A stretch of DNA of 33,103 nucleotides. Source: an uncultured beta proteobacterium (lineage in GTDB: Bacteria; Pseudomonadota; Gammaproteobacteria; Burkholderiales; Burkholderiaceae_C). This document shows, piece after piece, positions 21,748 through 31,295 of the stretch. Where the stretch lies: the NCBI GenBank assembly GCA_903894475.1, contig CAITQH010000021.1, positions 1 through 33,103 on the forward strand, in the 5' to 3' direction. The notes beneath the pieces were generated by a model. It saw nothing but the letters and a program-made list of their open reading frames with translations. It searched no databases and was not told the origin of the DNA. The position numbers and the translations under genes are program-made. The first letter of the stretch is position 1; each line of letters opens with the position of its first letter.

Positions 21748-22728
21748 ATGAAAATTTTGATCGTCAAGCTGTCTTCGCTTGGCGATGTGGTGCATGCCAT
21801 GGCGGCCTTGCAGGATATTCGGCGTGCCTTGCCGCAGGCGCAGATTGACTGGGTGGTGGAGCGTGGTTTTGGCGCCTTGGTGCGGCGTTGCGTGGGCGTG
21901 AATCGCGTCATTGACTGCGAACTCAGGCGCTGGCGCAAGGAGCCTTTGTCTGCGCAGACATGGCACGCCTGGCGCAGTTTTAAAGCCGAACTGCAACGCG
22001 AACCGTATGACGCGGTGATCGATCTGCAGGGCTTGACCAAGTCTGCCCTGATTTCCTGGCTGGCGCATCTCACAGCGCAGGGCCAGCGCTACGGCCTGGC
22101 ACTGCAAAGCGAAGGATCGAGCTTTGAAGCGCCGGCGCGCTGGGTGGCCGATGTTGCCATTGAGTTGCCAACGCACATTCACGCGGTCGACCGTTCGCGT
22201 CAGCTGTGCGCCAAAGCGCTTGGCTACGAGTTGGCGCAGGACCTGTCTTTCGGATTGATGGCGAAGGCCCCATCGCAGGTCGGCGAGCGCCCGCTGGTGG
22301 CCCTGATCCATGGCACTTCGCGTGTTGACAAGCAGTGGCCAGTCGCCTGCTGGCAAACGCTTGGTCAAAACTTGATTCAGCAGGGATACCGCCTTGCCTT
22401 GCCTTGTGGCAGTGATGCGGAAGAACAGCTTGCGCGCCAAATTGCCAGCGGCCTGAGCGATGCCGAGGTCTGGCCGCGCCTGGAACTCGACGCCCTGACC
22501 GATGCGCTGGCCGGCTGTGCCGGCGTCGTTGGTGTTGACAGTGGCCTGAGTCACATCGCTGTGGCATTGAACTTGCGCCACGTTCAGATCTACAACTTTG
22601 ACACCGCCTGGCGTACCGGGCCGCAAGGCAGCTTGCGTCAGCGCAGCGTCTTTGCCAGCCCGACGCCCTCGGCCGAGGCGGTTTGGCAGGCCTGGCTTGG
22701 ACTGACAGAAGAAAGCAGTTCGACATGA
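21748..22728 (+). CDS. waaC: Lipopolysaccharide heptosyltransferase I
   Basis: The 326-residue protein is a GT-B family 9 glycosyltransferase. It adds the first heptose to Kdo2-lipid A at the inner face of the inner membrane. The start MKILIVKLSSLGDVVHAMAAL is the WaaC/WaaF signature. DAVIDLQGLTKSALISWLA, ALIHGTSRVDKQWPVACW (ADP-heptose binding region) and GVVGVDSGLSHIAVALN follow. The SSLGD start and WHAWRSFK stretch favour WaaC over WaaF. It overlaps waaA by 4 bases (ATGA), so the two LPS core enzymes are coupled. The ribosome site is weak (GGGTGACGGGCT), which may reduce translation. Confidence 0.93.
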   Translation: MKILIVKLSSLGDVVHAMAALQDIRRALPQAQIDWVVERGFGALVRRCVGVNRVIDCELRRWRKEPLSAQTWHAWRSFKAELQREPYDAVIDLQGLTKSALISWLAHLTAQGQRYGLALQSEGSSFEAPARWVADVAIELPTHIHAVDRSRQLCAKALGYELAQDLSFGLMAKAPSQVGERPLVALIHGTSRVDKQWPVACWQTLGQNLIQQGYRLALPCGSDAEEQLARQIASGLSDAEVWPRLELDALTDALAGCAGVVGVDSGLSHIAVALNLRHVQIYNFDTAWRTGPQGSLRQRSVFASPTPSAEAVWQAWLGLTEESSST

Positions 22729-24014
22729 CCCGGCTGCTCTACAGCTTTCTGATGTGGTTGGCGCAACCGCTGTTGCGGCGCAAGCTGGCACGCCGCGGCG
22801 AGCAGGAACCGGGCTACCTGGAGGCGATTGAAGAGCGTTTTGGTCACTACGGTCAGGCGGCGTCTGCGGTCGACGGCAATACGGTCTGGCTGCACGCCGT
22901 CTCCTTGGGCGAGACACGCGCAGCCGGGCCATTGGTGGCAGCTCTGCGCCGGCGCCTGCCTGGCATGCGTTTGCTGCTGACGCATGGCACGGCCACCGGT
23001 CGCATGGAAGGCCGCAAATTGCTGCAACCGGGTGACCTGCAGTGCTGGCAGCCCTGGGACACGAGCGGCGCCACCGCACGCTTCGTCGAACATTTCAGGC
23101 CGCGCATCGGCATTCTGATGGAGACCGAGATCTGGCCCAATCTGGCTGCGGCCTGTGCGCAGGCTGGTGTTGCGCTGGTGCTGGCGAACGCCCGCCTGAG
23201 CGAGCAATCGCTGCGTTGGTCGCAGCGTCTGGCTTGGCTGGCGCGCCCGGCCTATCGCAGCCTGAAGGCGGTGTGGGCGCAGACGCAGGACGATGCAACA
23301 CGCCTGGCCGCGATGGGCGCCCCGGTGCAGGGTGTTCTGGGTAATCTGAAATTCGATGCCACGCCGGATGCCGCGCAGTTGGCGCTGGGGCGATCCTGGC
23401 ATGCCAGGCTTGAGCGACCTGTTGTGATGTTTGCCAGCTCGCGGGACGGTGAGGAAGCGGCCTTGCTGCGGGCGCTTGCTGCGCCCGAGATGGCGCAGGC
23501 AGCGAACGCAGTGCAGTGGCTCTTGGTGCCGCGCCATCCACAGCGTTTTGATGAGGTCGCCGCGCTGATGGCGCAACAGGGCTTTGCCGTTTCCCGGCGC
23601 AGTCTGTGGTCTGAGGGACCGCCGTCTTTCACGGCCGATAAGCCGACACTCTTGCTTGGCGACACGCTGGGCGAGATGGCGCTCTATTACGCTCTGGCCG
23701 ATGTTGCACTTCTGGGTGGGAGTTTCGAGCCGCTGGGCGGGCAAAACCTGATTGAAGCGGCGGCCTGCGCCTGTCCGGTGGTGATGGGTCCGCACACCTT
23801 TAATTTTGCCGAGGCGGCGCAGCTGGCCCTTGCGGCGGGCGCCGCGCAGCGTGTCGACAATCTCCAAGAAGCGGTGTTGGCAGCATCAGCCTTGACGCAG
23901 GATGCACAGCGGCTGCCCGCAGCGCGGCTGGCCGCTGACGCCTTTGCGCAGGCGCATCAGGGGGCGCTGGAACGCACGCTCGACGGTATTTTGTCGTCGT
24001 TACGAAACCCCTGA
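22725..24014 (+). CDS. waaA: 3-deoxy-D-manno-octulosonic acid (Kdo) transferase
   Basis: From the ATG at 22725 the protein has 429 residues, normal for WaaA/KdtA. It transfers Kdo from CMP-Kdo to lipid A precursor. An N-terminal membrane anchor (MTRLLYSFLMWLAQPLLRRK) is followed by VWLHAVSLGETRAAGPLV. GILMETEIWPNLAAAC, LGGSFEPLGGQNLIEAAA and GPHTFNFAEAAQLAL are the conserved donor- and acceptor-site segments. The ORF-track start at 22683 lies within waaC and is not needed. It overlaps the waaC stop in ATGA. Its 3' end abuts the repeat region at 24012 onward, and it converges on tolC. Confidence 0.94.
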   Translation: MTRLLYSFLMWLAQPLLRRKLARRGEQEPGYLEAIEERFGHYGQAASAVDGNTVWLHAVSLGETRAAGPLVAALRRRLPGMRLLLTHGTATGRMEGRKLLQPGDLQCWQPWDTSGATARFVEHFRPRIGILMETEIWPNLAAACAQAGVALVLANARLSEQSLRWSQRLAWLARPAYRSLKAVWAQTQDDATRLAAMGAPVQGVLGNLKFDATPDAAQLALGRSWHARLERPVVMFASSRDGEEAALLRALAAPEMAQAANAVQWLLVPRHPQRFDEVAALMAQQGFAVSRRSLWSEGPPSFTADKPTLLLGDTLGEMALYYALADVALLGGSFEPLGGQNLIEAAACACPVVMGPHTFNFAEAAQLALAAGAAQRVDNLQEAVLAASALTQDAQRLPAARLAADAFAQAHQGALERTLDGILSSLRNP

Positions 24015-24091
24015 ACCCGGTGTCGTCGCGGCGCAACAGCCGTGAACCCGAAATCGTCACCGTGTGCCGCCCCTGAACCCGGTGTCGTCAC
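24012..24091. repeat. 31-bp tandem repeat, about 2.5 units
   Basis: TGAACCCGGTGTCGTC-type units begin at 24012, 24043 (TGAACCCGAAATCGTCA) and 24074. The first begins on the waaA stop codon. The middle unit matches TGAACCTGAAATTGTCA at 33013-33029. Confidence 0.65.
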
Positions 24092-24152
24092 TGCGAGCGA
24101 AGCGCGGCAGTCCATGCAGTCAGAAGTCATGGATTGCTTCACTTCGTTCGCA
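24090..24152. repeat. Dispersed inverted repeat (copy 2)
   Basis: TGCGAGCGAAG and CTTCGTTCGCA form long near-complementary arms around a core with a CATGGATTGC motif. Such elements are common between genes in Proteobacteria; no transposase gene is present. Confidence 0.65.
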
Positions 24153-24214
24153 ATGACGGGGGTACAGCGCAATGACGTGGGTACAGCGCAATGGCGGGGG
24201 TGTCGCGCAATGAC
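24151..24214. repeat. 19-bp tandem repeat, about 3.4 units
   Basis: Units of CAATGACGGGGGTACAGCG begin at 24151, 24170, 24189 and 24208 (partial). The array ends one base before the tolC stop codon, so repeat growth was limited by the gene. Confidence 0.8.
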
Positions 24215-25549
24215 TTACTTGGCCAACAACAGGGAGTTGACGCTTTGCAGGTCGTCGGCCTTGAGCGTGCCATTGGCCTGGCGCAACTTCAGACCACCGA
24301 GCAGAACGTCGTAGCGTGCTTTGGCCAGCTTGGCCTTGGTATCGAACAACTGGCTCTGCGAGTTGAGCACGTCAATGTTGATGCGCACGCCAACCTGGTA
24401 ACCCAGCTTGTTGGCGTCCAGCGCGCTCTGGCTGGAAGCCTCCGCCGCTTCCAGCGCTGCGACCTGGCCCTGACCCGAGAGCACACCAAAAAAGGCGGTG
24501 CGTGTGCCCTGCGCCACTGCCCGTTTGGCGCCCTCCAGGTCATTGCGTGCCTTGTCTTCCAGTGCGATGGTTTCCTTGATCCGGTTCTGGGTCGCAAAGC
24601 CGGCAAACAGCGGCAGGTTGAACGACAGGCCGATAGAGCCGGCATTGACGCGGGAACCGACGCCCACTGTGCTGTTGCCTTCCAGATTGTTCATGGCGGT
24701 ATAGCTGGCGCTCAAGTCAAGCGTTGGCTTGTGGCCGGCCTGTGCCTTTTTGGTTTCTAGCAGCGCCACATCGAGTGCGATCTGACCCTGGCCTATCGCC
24801 GGGTGCACGGTCTCGGATTGTTGGACCCAGACGTTGACGTTGTCCGGCTGCAGCGCGGGCAGCTTCAGCGGCAGTGCCAGCGCCAGTGGCTGGGCGTTGT
24901 CCTTGCCAACGAGCTGATCGAGCGCAATTTTCTTCACGCGCAGATCGTTTTCGGCCGCGATCTCCTGGGCGATCACCAGATCGTAGCGGGCTTGCGCCTC
25001 GCGGGTGTCGGTGATGGTGGAGGTGCCGACCTCGAAGTTGCGTTTGGCCGATGCGAGTTGCTCGGCCACCGCTGTCTTCTGGGCTTTCACAAAGGTCAGG
25101 CTGTCCTGCGCGGCCAGCACGTCGAAGTAGCCCTGGCCAACGCGCACGATCAGGTCCTGATCGGCGCTCACCAATTGGGCCTGCGCCAGATCAATCTGCT
25201 TGATGCCTTGCTGGTAGCTGGCCCAGTTGGCCGGGCGGTAAAGCGCTTGCGACGCGCTGACGGTGGCGCTCTGGGTGCCGTAGGAACGGTCGCTGCTGGG
25301 GCCCAGATCGGGGATGACTTCCTGCGTCGAACGCGACAGCCCGAGCGCCAGATTGGCCACCGGGAGAATCGCCGCCTTGGCCTGATCGGCTTTCGCCAGC
25401 GTTGCGTCAAACTGCGATTTGGCTGACTGGTAGGACGCATCAAAACTGCGTGCCGACTGGTACAAATCGATCAGACTTTGCGCCTGCGCCGGCAAGGCCA
25501 GCGCGGCTCCGACGGCGACAAACAGGGGTAGCAGACGAAACGTTTTCAT
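24215..25549 (-). CDS. tolC: TolC-family outer membrane efflux channel
   Basis: The 444-residue protein starts with a cleavable signal peptide (ALALPAQAQ before SLIDLYQ). Two structural repeats of long helices and short strands follow, as in TolC (SAKSQFDATLAKADQAKAA; GQGYFDVLAAQDSLTFVKAQ; the second repeat begins around HPAIGQGQIALDVALLE). FEVGTSTITDTREAQARYD and YQVGVRINIDVLNSQSQLFD are the paired conserved loops. The channel spans the outer membrane and the periplasm as a trimer. It lies 19 bp downstream of pcm and at the end of the RND operon, so it is the natural partner of the pump. It is convergent with waaA. Confidence 0.93.
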   Translation of the reverse strand: MKTFRLLPLFVAVGAALALPAQAQSLIDLYQSARSFDASYQSAKSQFDATLAKADQAKAAILPVANLALGLSRSTQEVIPDLGPSSDRSYGTQSATVSASQALYRPANWASYQQGIKQIDLAQAQLVSADQDLIVRVGQGYFDVLAAQDSLTFVKAQKTAVAEQLASAKRNFEVGTSTITDTREAQARYDLVIAQEIAAENDLRVKKIALDQLVGKDNAQPLALALPLKLPALQPDNVNVWVQQSETVHPAIGQGQIALDVALLETKKAQAGHKPTLDLSASYTAMNNLEGNSTVGVGSRVNAGSIGLSFNLPLFAGFATQNRIKETIALEDKARNDLEGAKRAVAQGTRTAFFGVLSGQGQVAALEAAEASSQSALDANKLGYQVGVRINIDVLNSQSQLFDTKAKLAKARYDVLLGGLKLRQANGTLKADDLQSVNSLLLAK

Positions 25550-25568
25550 GAGTGCCTTCGCGTGGGGA

Positions 25569-26222
25569 TCAGAAGCGGAACGGTGAGGGCACCGGAAAGT
25601 TCAGCAGGGTCGGAGCAGCGCTGTCCCAGGGCTGGCTGGTCGAAAACTCGGCCTCACCGGTGCGGCTGATGATGGTAGCGCGCATCACCGGCTCCTGCCC
25701 GACGATGGCCAGCAGACGACCACCGACCTTGAGTTGAGCGAGCAGATTCTGCGGAACTTCGGCAACGCAGCCGCCCAGCACGATGACATCAAAAGGGCCT
25801 TCTGCCGCTGCGCCAACAGCGCCATCAAACTGACGCACTTCGGCGTTGTGAATGCCGGCCTTTTGCAGGTTGGCGCGCGCCATGGCAGCCAACTCGGGCT
25901 GGATTTCCAGAGCAATGACACGTTGCGCCTGGTGTGCCAGCAAAGCGGTCAGGTAGCCCGAGCCGGCGCCAATCTCCAGAACCTTCTCGTGCTTCTGCAC
26001 GGCCGCGTCCTGCAGCAGTCGCGCCTCCAGTCGGGGCGCGAGCATGCGCTGGCCGTGGCCGATCGGGATTTCCATGTCGACAAAAGCCAGTGCCTTGTGC
26101 GCCAGCGGGACAAAGTCTTCGCGTTTGACCACTGACAGCAGGTGCAGCACCTGATCGTCCAGAACGTTCCATGGACGAATTTGCTGTTCGATCATGTTGA
26201 AGCGCGCTTGTTCAAGGTTCAT
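25569..26222 (-). CDS. Protein-L-isoaspartate O-methyltransferase-like protein
   Basis: From the ATG at 26222 (GGAG seven bases upstream) the protein has 217 residues. The SAM-binding fold is clear: VLEIGAGSGYLTALLAHQA (motif I), VIALEIQP, FDVIVLGGCVAEVP and LKVGGRLLAIVGQEP. N-terminal IPIGHGQRMLAPRLEARLLQ corresponds to the substrate loop of Pcm, though the usual GQTIS..Y is changed to GQRMLAPRL. Pcm repairs damaged aspartyl residues. The altered loop and the position between an RND pump gene and tolC may mean a specialised target; this is inference. The longer start at 26321 overlaps the pump gene and is rejected. Confidence 0.85.
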   Translation of the reverse strand: MNLEQARFNMIEQQIRPWNVLDDQVLHLLSVVKREDFVPLAHKALAFVDMEIPIGHGQRMLAPRLEARLLQDAAVQKHEKVLEIGAGSGYLTALLAHQAQRVIALEIQPELAAMARANLQKAGIHNAEVRQFDGAVGAAAEGPFDVIVLGGCVAEVPQNLLAQLKVGGRLLAIVGQEPVMRATIISRTGEAEFSTSQPWDSAAPTLLNFPVPSPFRF

Positions 26223-26262
26223 TTCTTTACTCCGAGGGTCGGTTAACTGATTTGGCAAAATT

Positions 26263-29200
26263 TTACCCGCTGGCGCCGTCGCGGGCGCTCCAGCGGCGGC
26301 GCAGCCATTGCGCCAGATCATCCAGATAGCAGTAGACCACCGGTACCACCACCAAAGTCAGCAGTGACGAAGTGATGACGCCGCCAATCACTGCCTGTCC
26401 CATCGGAGCGCGCTGCTCCGAGCCCTCGGTCAGCGCAAAGGCCAGTGGCAGCATGCCAAAAATCATGGCCAACGTGGTCATCAGAATCGGGCGCAGGCGC
26501 ACTTTGGCAGCCATCAGCAGGGCGGCGCCGCGCTCCATGCCGTCCTCGCGGGCGCGAATCGCAAAGTCGACCAGCAAAATGGCGTTCTTGGTCACTAGGC
26601 CCATCAGCATCACGATGCCGATGATGGAGAACATCGATAGCGTCGAGCCGAACATCAGCAGCGCCAGCACCACACCAATGAGGGTCAGCGGCAGGGCCGT
26701 CATCAGGGCCAGCGGCTGGAAGAAGCTCTTGAACTGACTGGCCAGGATCATGTAGATGAAGACGATGGCCAGCATCAGCGCGGAGATCGCATAGTCAAAC
26801 GACTCGGCCATGTTCTTGGTCGAGCCGCCCATCTGGTAGCGGTAACCGGGTGGAAAACGTATGCTTGCCAGCGCAGCCTTGATGTCGTCTGATACCTCAC
26901 CGACCGAGCGTTGATAGACGTTGGTGCTGATGGCTACCTCGCGCGTCATGTCGCGCCGGTTGATCTGGTTCGCCCCAGTGGACTCGAGCACCCTGGCAAT
27001 CTGGTTCAGGCGCACGATGCGCGCGCTGCCGTCGGCGTTGGCGCCCATCGTGAAGGGCAGGTGCTGCAGATCATCCGGGTTGTTTCGTGCATCGGGCGCC
27101 AGACGGACATTGACATCGTAAGTCTGATCATCCGGTGCGCGCCAGTTGCCCACCGTCTGCCCCGCGATCAGGGTACGCAGCGCGCTGGCAATCTGACCGA
27201 TGCCCAGACCCAGGTCGGAGGCGGCATCGCGCCGCACCGCCACGGCCAGCGTCGGCTTGTTCGGTTTGACGCTGGAGTCCAGATCGACCAGGCCGGGAAT
27301 CGGCCGGATCCTGTCCATTACCAGTTTGGTGAGGCGCTCGAGCTCGGCCAGATCCTGACCCTGCAGAGAAAACTCGATCTGCTTTTGCCCACCCACCGGA
27401 TCCATCAGGCCAACGTGCGTTACCGTAATACCGCTGACCTGCTTGAGCCGCTGGCGCAAGGCAGACGAGAGTTCATCGACGCTGCGCTGGCGTTCCTTTC
27501 GGTCCACCAGGCGGATATAGAAGCTGGCGTAGCTCTTGCCGGCGGCGCTGCCGGTGTTGATGGTCGCCAGCGAGTAATGCACTTCGGGATTGCTGCGCAG
27601 AATGGCTTCGACCTGCTTGACTTTGCCTTCGGTCACTTCGATCGAAGAACCCATCGGCGTATAGAAGTTGAGCCAGGTTTCAGAAAAATCGGCGGACGGC
27701 ACAAATTCGGTGCCCAGCAGCGGCACCATGAAAATGCTGGTGATAAAAATCAGCAGTGCCGCGAACAGGGTCTTGAGCTTGTGCACCAGTGCCCAGCGCA
27801 GGATGCTCTGGTAGAGGTCGATCAGCAGATCGGTCGCATGGTCGAACCAGCCGGTAACGCGGCCAATCGTCTTGTCGTAGAGCGTGACCGGTGGGCCGTG
27901 GCGGCCGTGCGCATCGATGCTGGGGTCATGCCAGATCGATGAAAGCATGGGGTCCAGCGTGAAGCTGACAAACATGGAGATCAGTACGGCGGCCACGATG
28001 GTGAGACCGAACTCATGGAAGAACTTGCCGATGATGCCGCCCATGAAACCAATCGGCATGAACACTGCCACGATCGACAGCGTGGTGGCCAGCACCGCCA
28101 GGCCGATTTCCTGGGTGCCGTCGAGCGAGGCCTGATACGGCTTCTTGCCCATCTGCACATGGCGCACGATGTTTTCACGCACCACGATCGCATCGTCAAT
28201 CAGCAAGCCAACACACAGGCTGAGCGCCATCAGCGTGATCATGTTGATGGTAAAGCCGAACAGGTTCATGAACAGAAAGGTGCCAATCAGCGCGATCGGC
28301 AGTGTCAGACCCGTGATGACGGTGGAGCGCCAGGAATTGAGAAACAGGAACACGATCAGGATGGTGAGCAGGGCGCCTTCAAAAAGGGTCTCGCGCACGT
28401 TTTCCACCGCCACCTTGATCTGGCGCGAGCCGTCGTAAACCGGTTCGAGTCGTACGCCCGGCGGCAGTTCAGCCTTCATTGCGGCAACCGTTTTTTGCAG
28501 TCCCTCAATCACGGCAATCGTGTTTTCGTCCTGCGCCTTTTGCACGCTCAGCAGCAGAGTGCGCTGTCCGTTGTAAAGTGCCAGGCTGTCGGTTTCCTGG
28601 GCACCATCGACGACGCTGGCGATCTGGCCGATGCGTACCGGCGTGCCGGCCTTGCGCGCGACGATGATTCGGGTGAAATCTTCCGGACGCTGCATGCGCG
28701 CTTCGATCTTGACCACGCGCTCCTGTTCCAGCGAGCGGATCGCGCCCATGGGCAGGTCCTGATTTTCATAATTGACGGCCGCCACCACCTGTTCGGGTGT
28801 CACGCCAAAGGCTTCCATGGCCTGCGGGTTGAGGTAGATATTGATTTCGCGCTTGGTGCCGCCGACCACCGTCACGGAGCCCACACCACGCACATTTTCC
28901 AGGCGCTTTCTGAGTGTCTGGTCGGCCCAGTTCGTCAGTTCAACGTCGGACATGGATTTGCCGCCCGCTGGGCCTGCTTTGGCGGGCTCTGCCAGTACCG
29001 CGAGTGACCAGACCGCCTTGCTTGCCGGGTCGAAGCGCAGCACACGCGGCTCCTTCACCTCGGTGCGCAGGGTGGGGCGCACGATGGCGACTTTTTCTCG
29101 TACATCGTCGGCGGCCTTGCGCCCGTTGATGTGCAGCTGGAATTCAATGATCACGACCGACATGCCTTCATAGCTGCGTGAGGTCAGTGCGTTGATGCCG

Positions 29201-29424
29201 GCAATCGAGTTGACACCTTCTTCGATCTTTTTGGTGATTTCGCTTTCCACAATTTCCGGTGAGGCGCCCGGGTATTCGGTTGTGACCACTACGACCGGAA
29301 AGTCAACGTTGGGGAACTGGTCCACCTGCAGACGCTGGTAGGAAAACAGACCCAGCACCACGATGGCAAGCATGATCATGGTGGCAAAGACCGGGTTCTT
29401 CAGGCTGACGCGGGTGAACCACAT
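26263..29424 (-). CDS. RND-family multidrug efflux permease (AcrB/MdtB-like)
   Basis: The 1053-residue length and layout are those of hydrophobe/amphiphile RND pumps: twelve membrane segments and two large periplasmic loops. The start [20 protein letters not shown] is typical. Membrane segment 4 has the proton-relay pair [37 protein letters not shown] and the C-terminal [20 protein letters not shown] are conserved family signatures. It uses the proton gradient to export compounds through the adaptor and TolC. The start lies 3 bp after the adaptor stop. The substrate cannot be inferred; the residues resemble MdtB/C-type and general HAE1 pumps rather than metal pumps. Confidence 0.95.
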   Translation of the reverse strand: MWFTRVSLKNPVFATMIMLAIVVLGLFSYQRLQVDQFPNVDFPVVVVTTEYPGASPEIVESEITKKIEEGVNSIAGINALTSRSYEGMSVVIIEFQLHINGRKAADDVREKVAIVRPTLRTEVKEPRVLRFDPASKAVWSLAVLAEPAKAGPAGGKSMSDVELTNWADQTLRKRLENVRGVGSVTVVGGTKREINIYLNPQAMEAFGVTPEQVVAAVNYENQDLPMGAIRSLEQERVVKIEARMQRPEDFTRIIVARKAGTPVRIGQIASVVDGAQETDSLALYNGQRTLLLSVQKAQDENTIAVIEGLQKTVAAMKAELPPGVRLEPVYDGSRQIKVAVENVRETLFEGALLTILIVFLFLNSWRSTVITGLTLPIALIGTFLFMNLFGFTINMITLMALSLCVGLLIDDAIVVRENIVRHVQMGKKPYQASLDGTQEIGLAVLATTLSIVAVFMPIGFMGGIIGKFFHEFGLTIVAAVLISMFVSFTLDPMLSSIWHDPSIDAHGRHGPPVTLYDKTIGRVTGWFDHATDLLIDLYQSILRWALVHKLKTLFAALLIFITSIFMVPLLGTEFVPSADFSETWLNFYTPMGSSIEVTEGKVKQVEAILRSNPEVHYSLATINTGSAAGKSYASFYIRLVDRKERQRSVDELSSALRQRLKQVSGITVTHVGLMDPVGGQKQIEFSLQGQDLAELERLTKLVMDRIRPIPGLVDLDSSVKPNKPTLAVAVRRDAASDLGLGIGQIASALRTLIAGQTVGNWRAPDDQTYDVNVRLAPDARNNPDDLQHLPFTMGANADGSARIVRLNQIARVLESTGANQINRRDMTREVAISTNVYQRSVGEVSDDIKAALASIRFPPGYRYQMGGSTKNMAESFDYAISALMLAIVFIYMILASQFKSFFQPLALMTALPLTLIGVVLALLMFGSTLSMFSIIGIVMLMGLVTKNAILLVDFAIRAREDGMERGAALLMAAKVRLRPILMTTLAMIFGMLPLAFALTEGSEQRAPMGQAVIGGVITSSLLTLVVVPVVYCYLDDLAQWLRRRWSARDGASG

Positions 29425-29427
29425 GGC

Positions 29428-30564
29428 TTACTTGCCGCTGGCCGCGGGCGCGAGGGTGATGGGGGTGCCATCACGCAGGGTGCCAACACTGCCCGATACC
29501 ACTTTGGCGTTTTCGCTGACGCCCTTGATGGCGACCATGGCCTGAGCGTCGATCTCGCCACGCGCACCAAGCTCCACCGTCTGGTGCCGCACCTGCTGCT
29601 TTTCCGCCAGTTGAACATAGGGTTGCGGTTTGTCGGTGCGAACCGCGCTCAGAGGCACGGCCAGCGTCTGCAGGTGGCCCGTGCCGAGTACGCCTTGCGC
29701 AAACAGACCCTGGCGCAGACCAGGGGCCGGGTCCACCGCCAGATAGGCGACAACGGCGCGGCTGCCGGCAACAGCGCTCGGGTTGATCCGGACCACGCGA
29801 GCGTTTACCGGCTTGGCAGAACCCTCTATTTGCAGCACAGCGCTTTGACCCAGACGCAAGTCCATCGACTCGGTGGCGCTCAGGCTGGCTTCGAGTTCAA
29901 GCCGGCTCAGATCGACGATTTCCACAATCCGTGCTTCCGGCGAGACCCGCTCGCCAGGCTGTGCCAGGCGCTGCGAAACCAGACCGGCCAGCGGCGCGCG
30001 CAAGACCGTGTCGTCCAACGCCTTGCTTGCGACCTCCGAGCCGGCCTGCGCGGCTCTAAAACTGGCCTCGGCGGCTGCCAGGCTGGCCAGCGATGTATCG
30101 AGTGCGGTCTTGGAGATAAAGCCTTGATCGACCAGTGAACGGTTGTTGTCAAAGGCGCGCCGGGCAATGTCAACCTGGGCCTTGGCCGACTCGGCCAGTT
30201 GCTGCGCCTGGCGGACTCGCGCCTGGTATTCGCCCGGATCGACGCGGGCGATGATCTGACCGGCCTTCACCGTGTCGCCTTCGCGCACGGTCAGGTCCTG
30301 CAGTTCGCCAGCGACGCGGGCTTTCACAATGGCGGAATTGACCGCCTTGAGCGCGCCCGAAATGGCCAGTCCGATGGCCATGTCGCGGCTCTTCACCTCA
30401 ATCACATCAAGAGCGCCCAGTTCGACGACGGGTTGGCTGCGATCTGCTGCCAGTCTGGCGACCGTTGCCTGCTGCGCCTGACGGCTCGACAGCGCGCGCC
30501 AGACGCTGCTTGCGAGCAATCCGACCAACAAGGCGAGCAGCGCCCATTTCATCCAGCGTTTCAT
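29428..30564 (-). CDS. RND periplasmic adaptor (membrane fusion protein)
   Basis: From the ATG at 30564 the protein has 378 residues. An N-terminal membrane anchor (WMKWALLALLVGLLASSVW) is followed by a lipoyl half (VKARVAGELQDLTVREGD), an alpha-helical hairpin (residues about 110-170, YQARVRQAQQLAESAKAQVD) and the second lipoyl half (LRAPLAGLVSQRLAQPGERV). A beta-barrel and membrane-proximal part end the protein. It joins the RND permease to TolC. The lipid-type cysteine of AcrA is absent, so it is held by the transmembrane anchor. Its ATG overlaps the TetR stop (ATGA), so regulator and pump are translated together. The start at 30612 lies inside the TetR gene. Confidence 0.92.
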   Translation of the reverse strand: MKRWMKWALLALLVGLLASSVWRALSSRQAQQATVARLAADRSQPVVELGALDVIEVKSRDMAIGLAISGALKAVNSAIVKARVAGELQDLTVREGDTVKAGQIIARVDPGEYQARVRQAQQLAESAKAQVDIARRAFDNNRSLVDQGFISKTALDTSLASLAAAEASFRAAQAGSEVASKALDDTVLRAPLAGLVSQRLAQPGERVSPEARIVEIVDLSRLELEASLSATESMDLRLGQSAVLQIEGSAKPVNARVVRINPSAVAGSRAVVAYLAVDPAPGLRQGLFAQGVLGTGHLQTLAVPLSAVRTDKPQPYVQLAEKQQVRHQTVELGARGEIDAQAMVAIKGVSENAKVVSGSVGTLRDGTPITLAPAASGK

Positions 30565-31268
30565 AAACAGTGAGTTCCTTTTTTGGTCACAGCGGAAGCG
30601 GGGCGCAGGCACAGACCGGCAAGAATGATTTGCAACTGGCTTGCCAGATATTCTTCGGGCACCAACTCGGTTTGCTCTGCCGGGTCATAGCAGGCAGTGT
30701 TGGAGTGAATCAGAAGTTGCAGAAAGATCATGGGTGCAAGTACGGCAAAAACTGCGTATTTCATGTTGAGCGGCGCAAATTCGCCATGGTCCACGCCGCG
30801 TTGCAGAATGCGTGCAATCAGCAGGTGGGCCGGTTGGATCACTTCCTGTTGGTAAAACAGGGCGAGCTCCGGGAAGTTCTTGCCTTCTCCTAGCATCAGC
30901 TTGGTGATGCCTGAGACCTTGGCGTTGCCCTGGCGCTGCCACCACAGCGTCATGCAGTGGCGCAGCATGTCGGGCGTGCTGCCGTCAAAGGCATCGAACT
31001 CTGCGTTCCATTGCGAAAAGCCGCCAGAAATGTTCTCCCTGACCACAGCCTTGAACAACTCTTCCTTGCTCGCGAAATACAAGAACAAAGTCCCTTTGGA
31101 AACACCGGCTCGGTGTGCCACTTCTTCGGCGCGGGTCGCGGCAAAACCCTTTTCGACAAACAGGTCCAGAGCGGCGGCCAGCAGCTCGCCTGGACGCGCG
31201 TCCTTGCGCCGCTCGTGCTTGATCGACGGCGGTGCATTCGCGGTGCGGGGGGTTTTGCCTGGAGACAC
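30561..31268 (-). CDS. TetR-family repressor of the efflux operon
   Basis: From a GTG at 31268 the protein has 235 residues. The HTH is residues about 22-68: GELLAAALDLFVEKGFAATR, AEEVAHRAGVSKGTLFLYFASKEELF. The rest is the variable ligand domain, with FAPLNMKYAVFAVLAPMIFL near the C-terminus. TetR proteins are usually repressors released by a ligand. A palindrome overlapping the promoter just upstream suggests it controls its own operon. The ORF-track start (31454) is upstream of the promoter and passes through the operator, so it cannot be the real start; no ATG lies between. The GTG has no clear ribosome site. Confidence 0.88.
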   Translation of the reverse strand: MSPGKTPRTANAPPSIKHERRKDARPGELLAAALDLFVEKGFAATRAEEVAHRAGVSKGTLFLYFASKEELFKAVVRENISGGFSQWNAEFDAFDGSTPDMLRHCMTLWWQRQGNAKVSGITKLMLGEGKNFPELALFYQQEVIQPAHLLIARILQRGVDHGEFAPLNMKYAVFAVLAPMIFLQLLIHSNTACYDPAEQTELVPEEYLASQLQIILAGLCLRPASAVTKKGTHCL

Positions 31269-31273
31269 GTTTG

Positions 31274-31295
31274 TTAATGACTGGTTGGTTAGTAA
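31274..31295. promoter_or_regulatory. Candidate TetR operator
   Basis: A 22-base imperfect palindrome of the form TTAnTnAC-N6-GTnAnTAA lies between the promoter and the GTG start, six bases upstream of the start. On the minus strand it reads TTACTAACC then AACCAGTCATTAA. Its overlap with the -10 fits autorepression. Confidence 0.65.

Noticed and set aside
21709-23079. 456-residue minus-strand ORF opposite waaC and waaA
   Set aside because: It is a shadow frame in high-GC coding DNA; the plus strand encodes recognisable WaaC and WaaA.
22638-23867. 409-residue minus-strand ORF opposite waaA
   Set aside because: Same reason: antisense shadow with arginine- and glutamine-rich, domain-free sequence.
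26911-29007. Long plus-strand ORFs of 343 and 330 residues opposite the RND pump
   Set aside because: Antisense frames rich in His, Gln and Arg with no domain; the pump gene is unambiguous.
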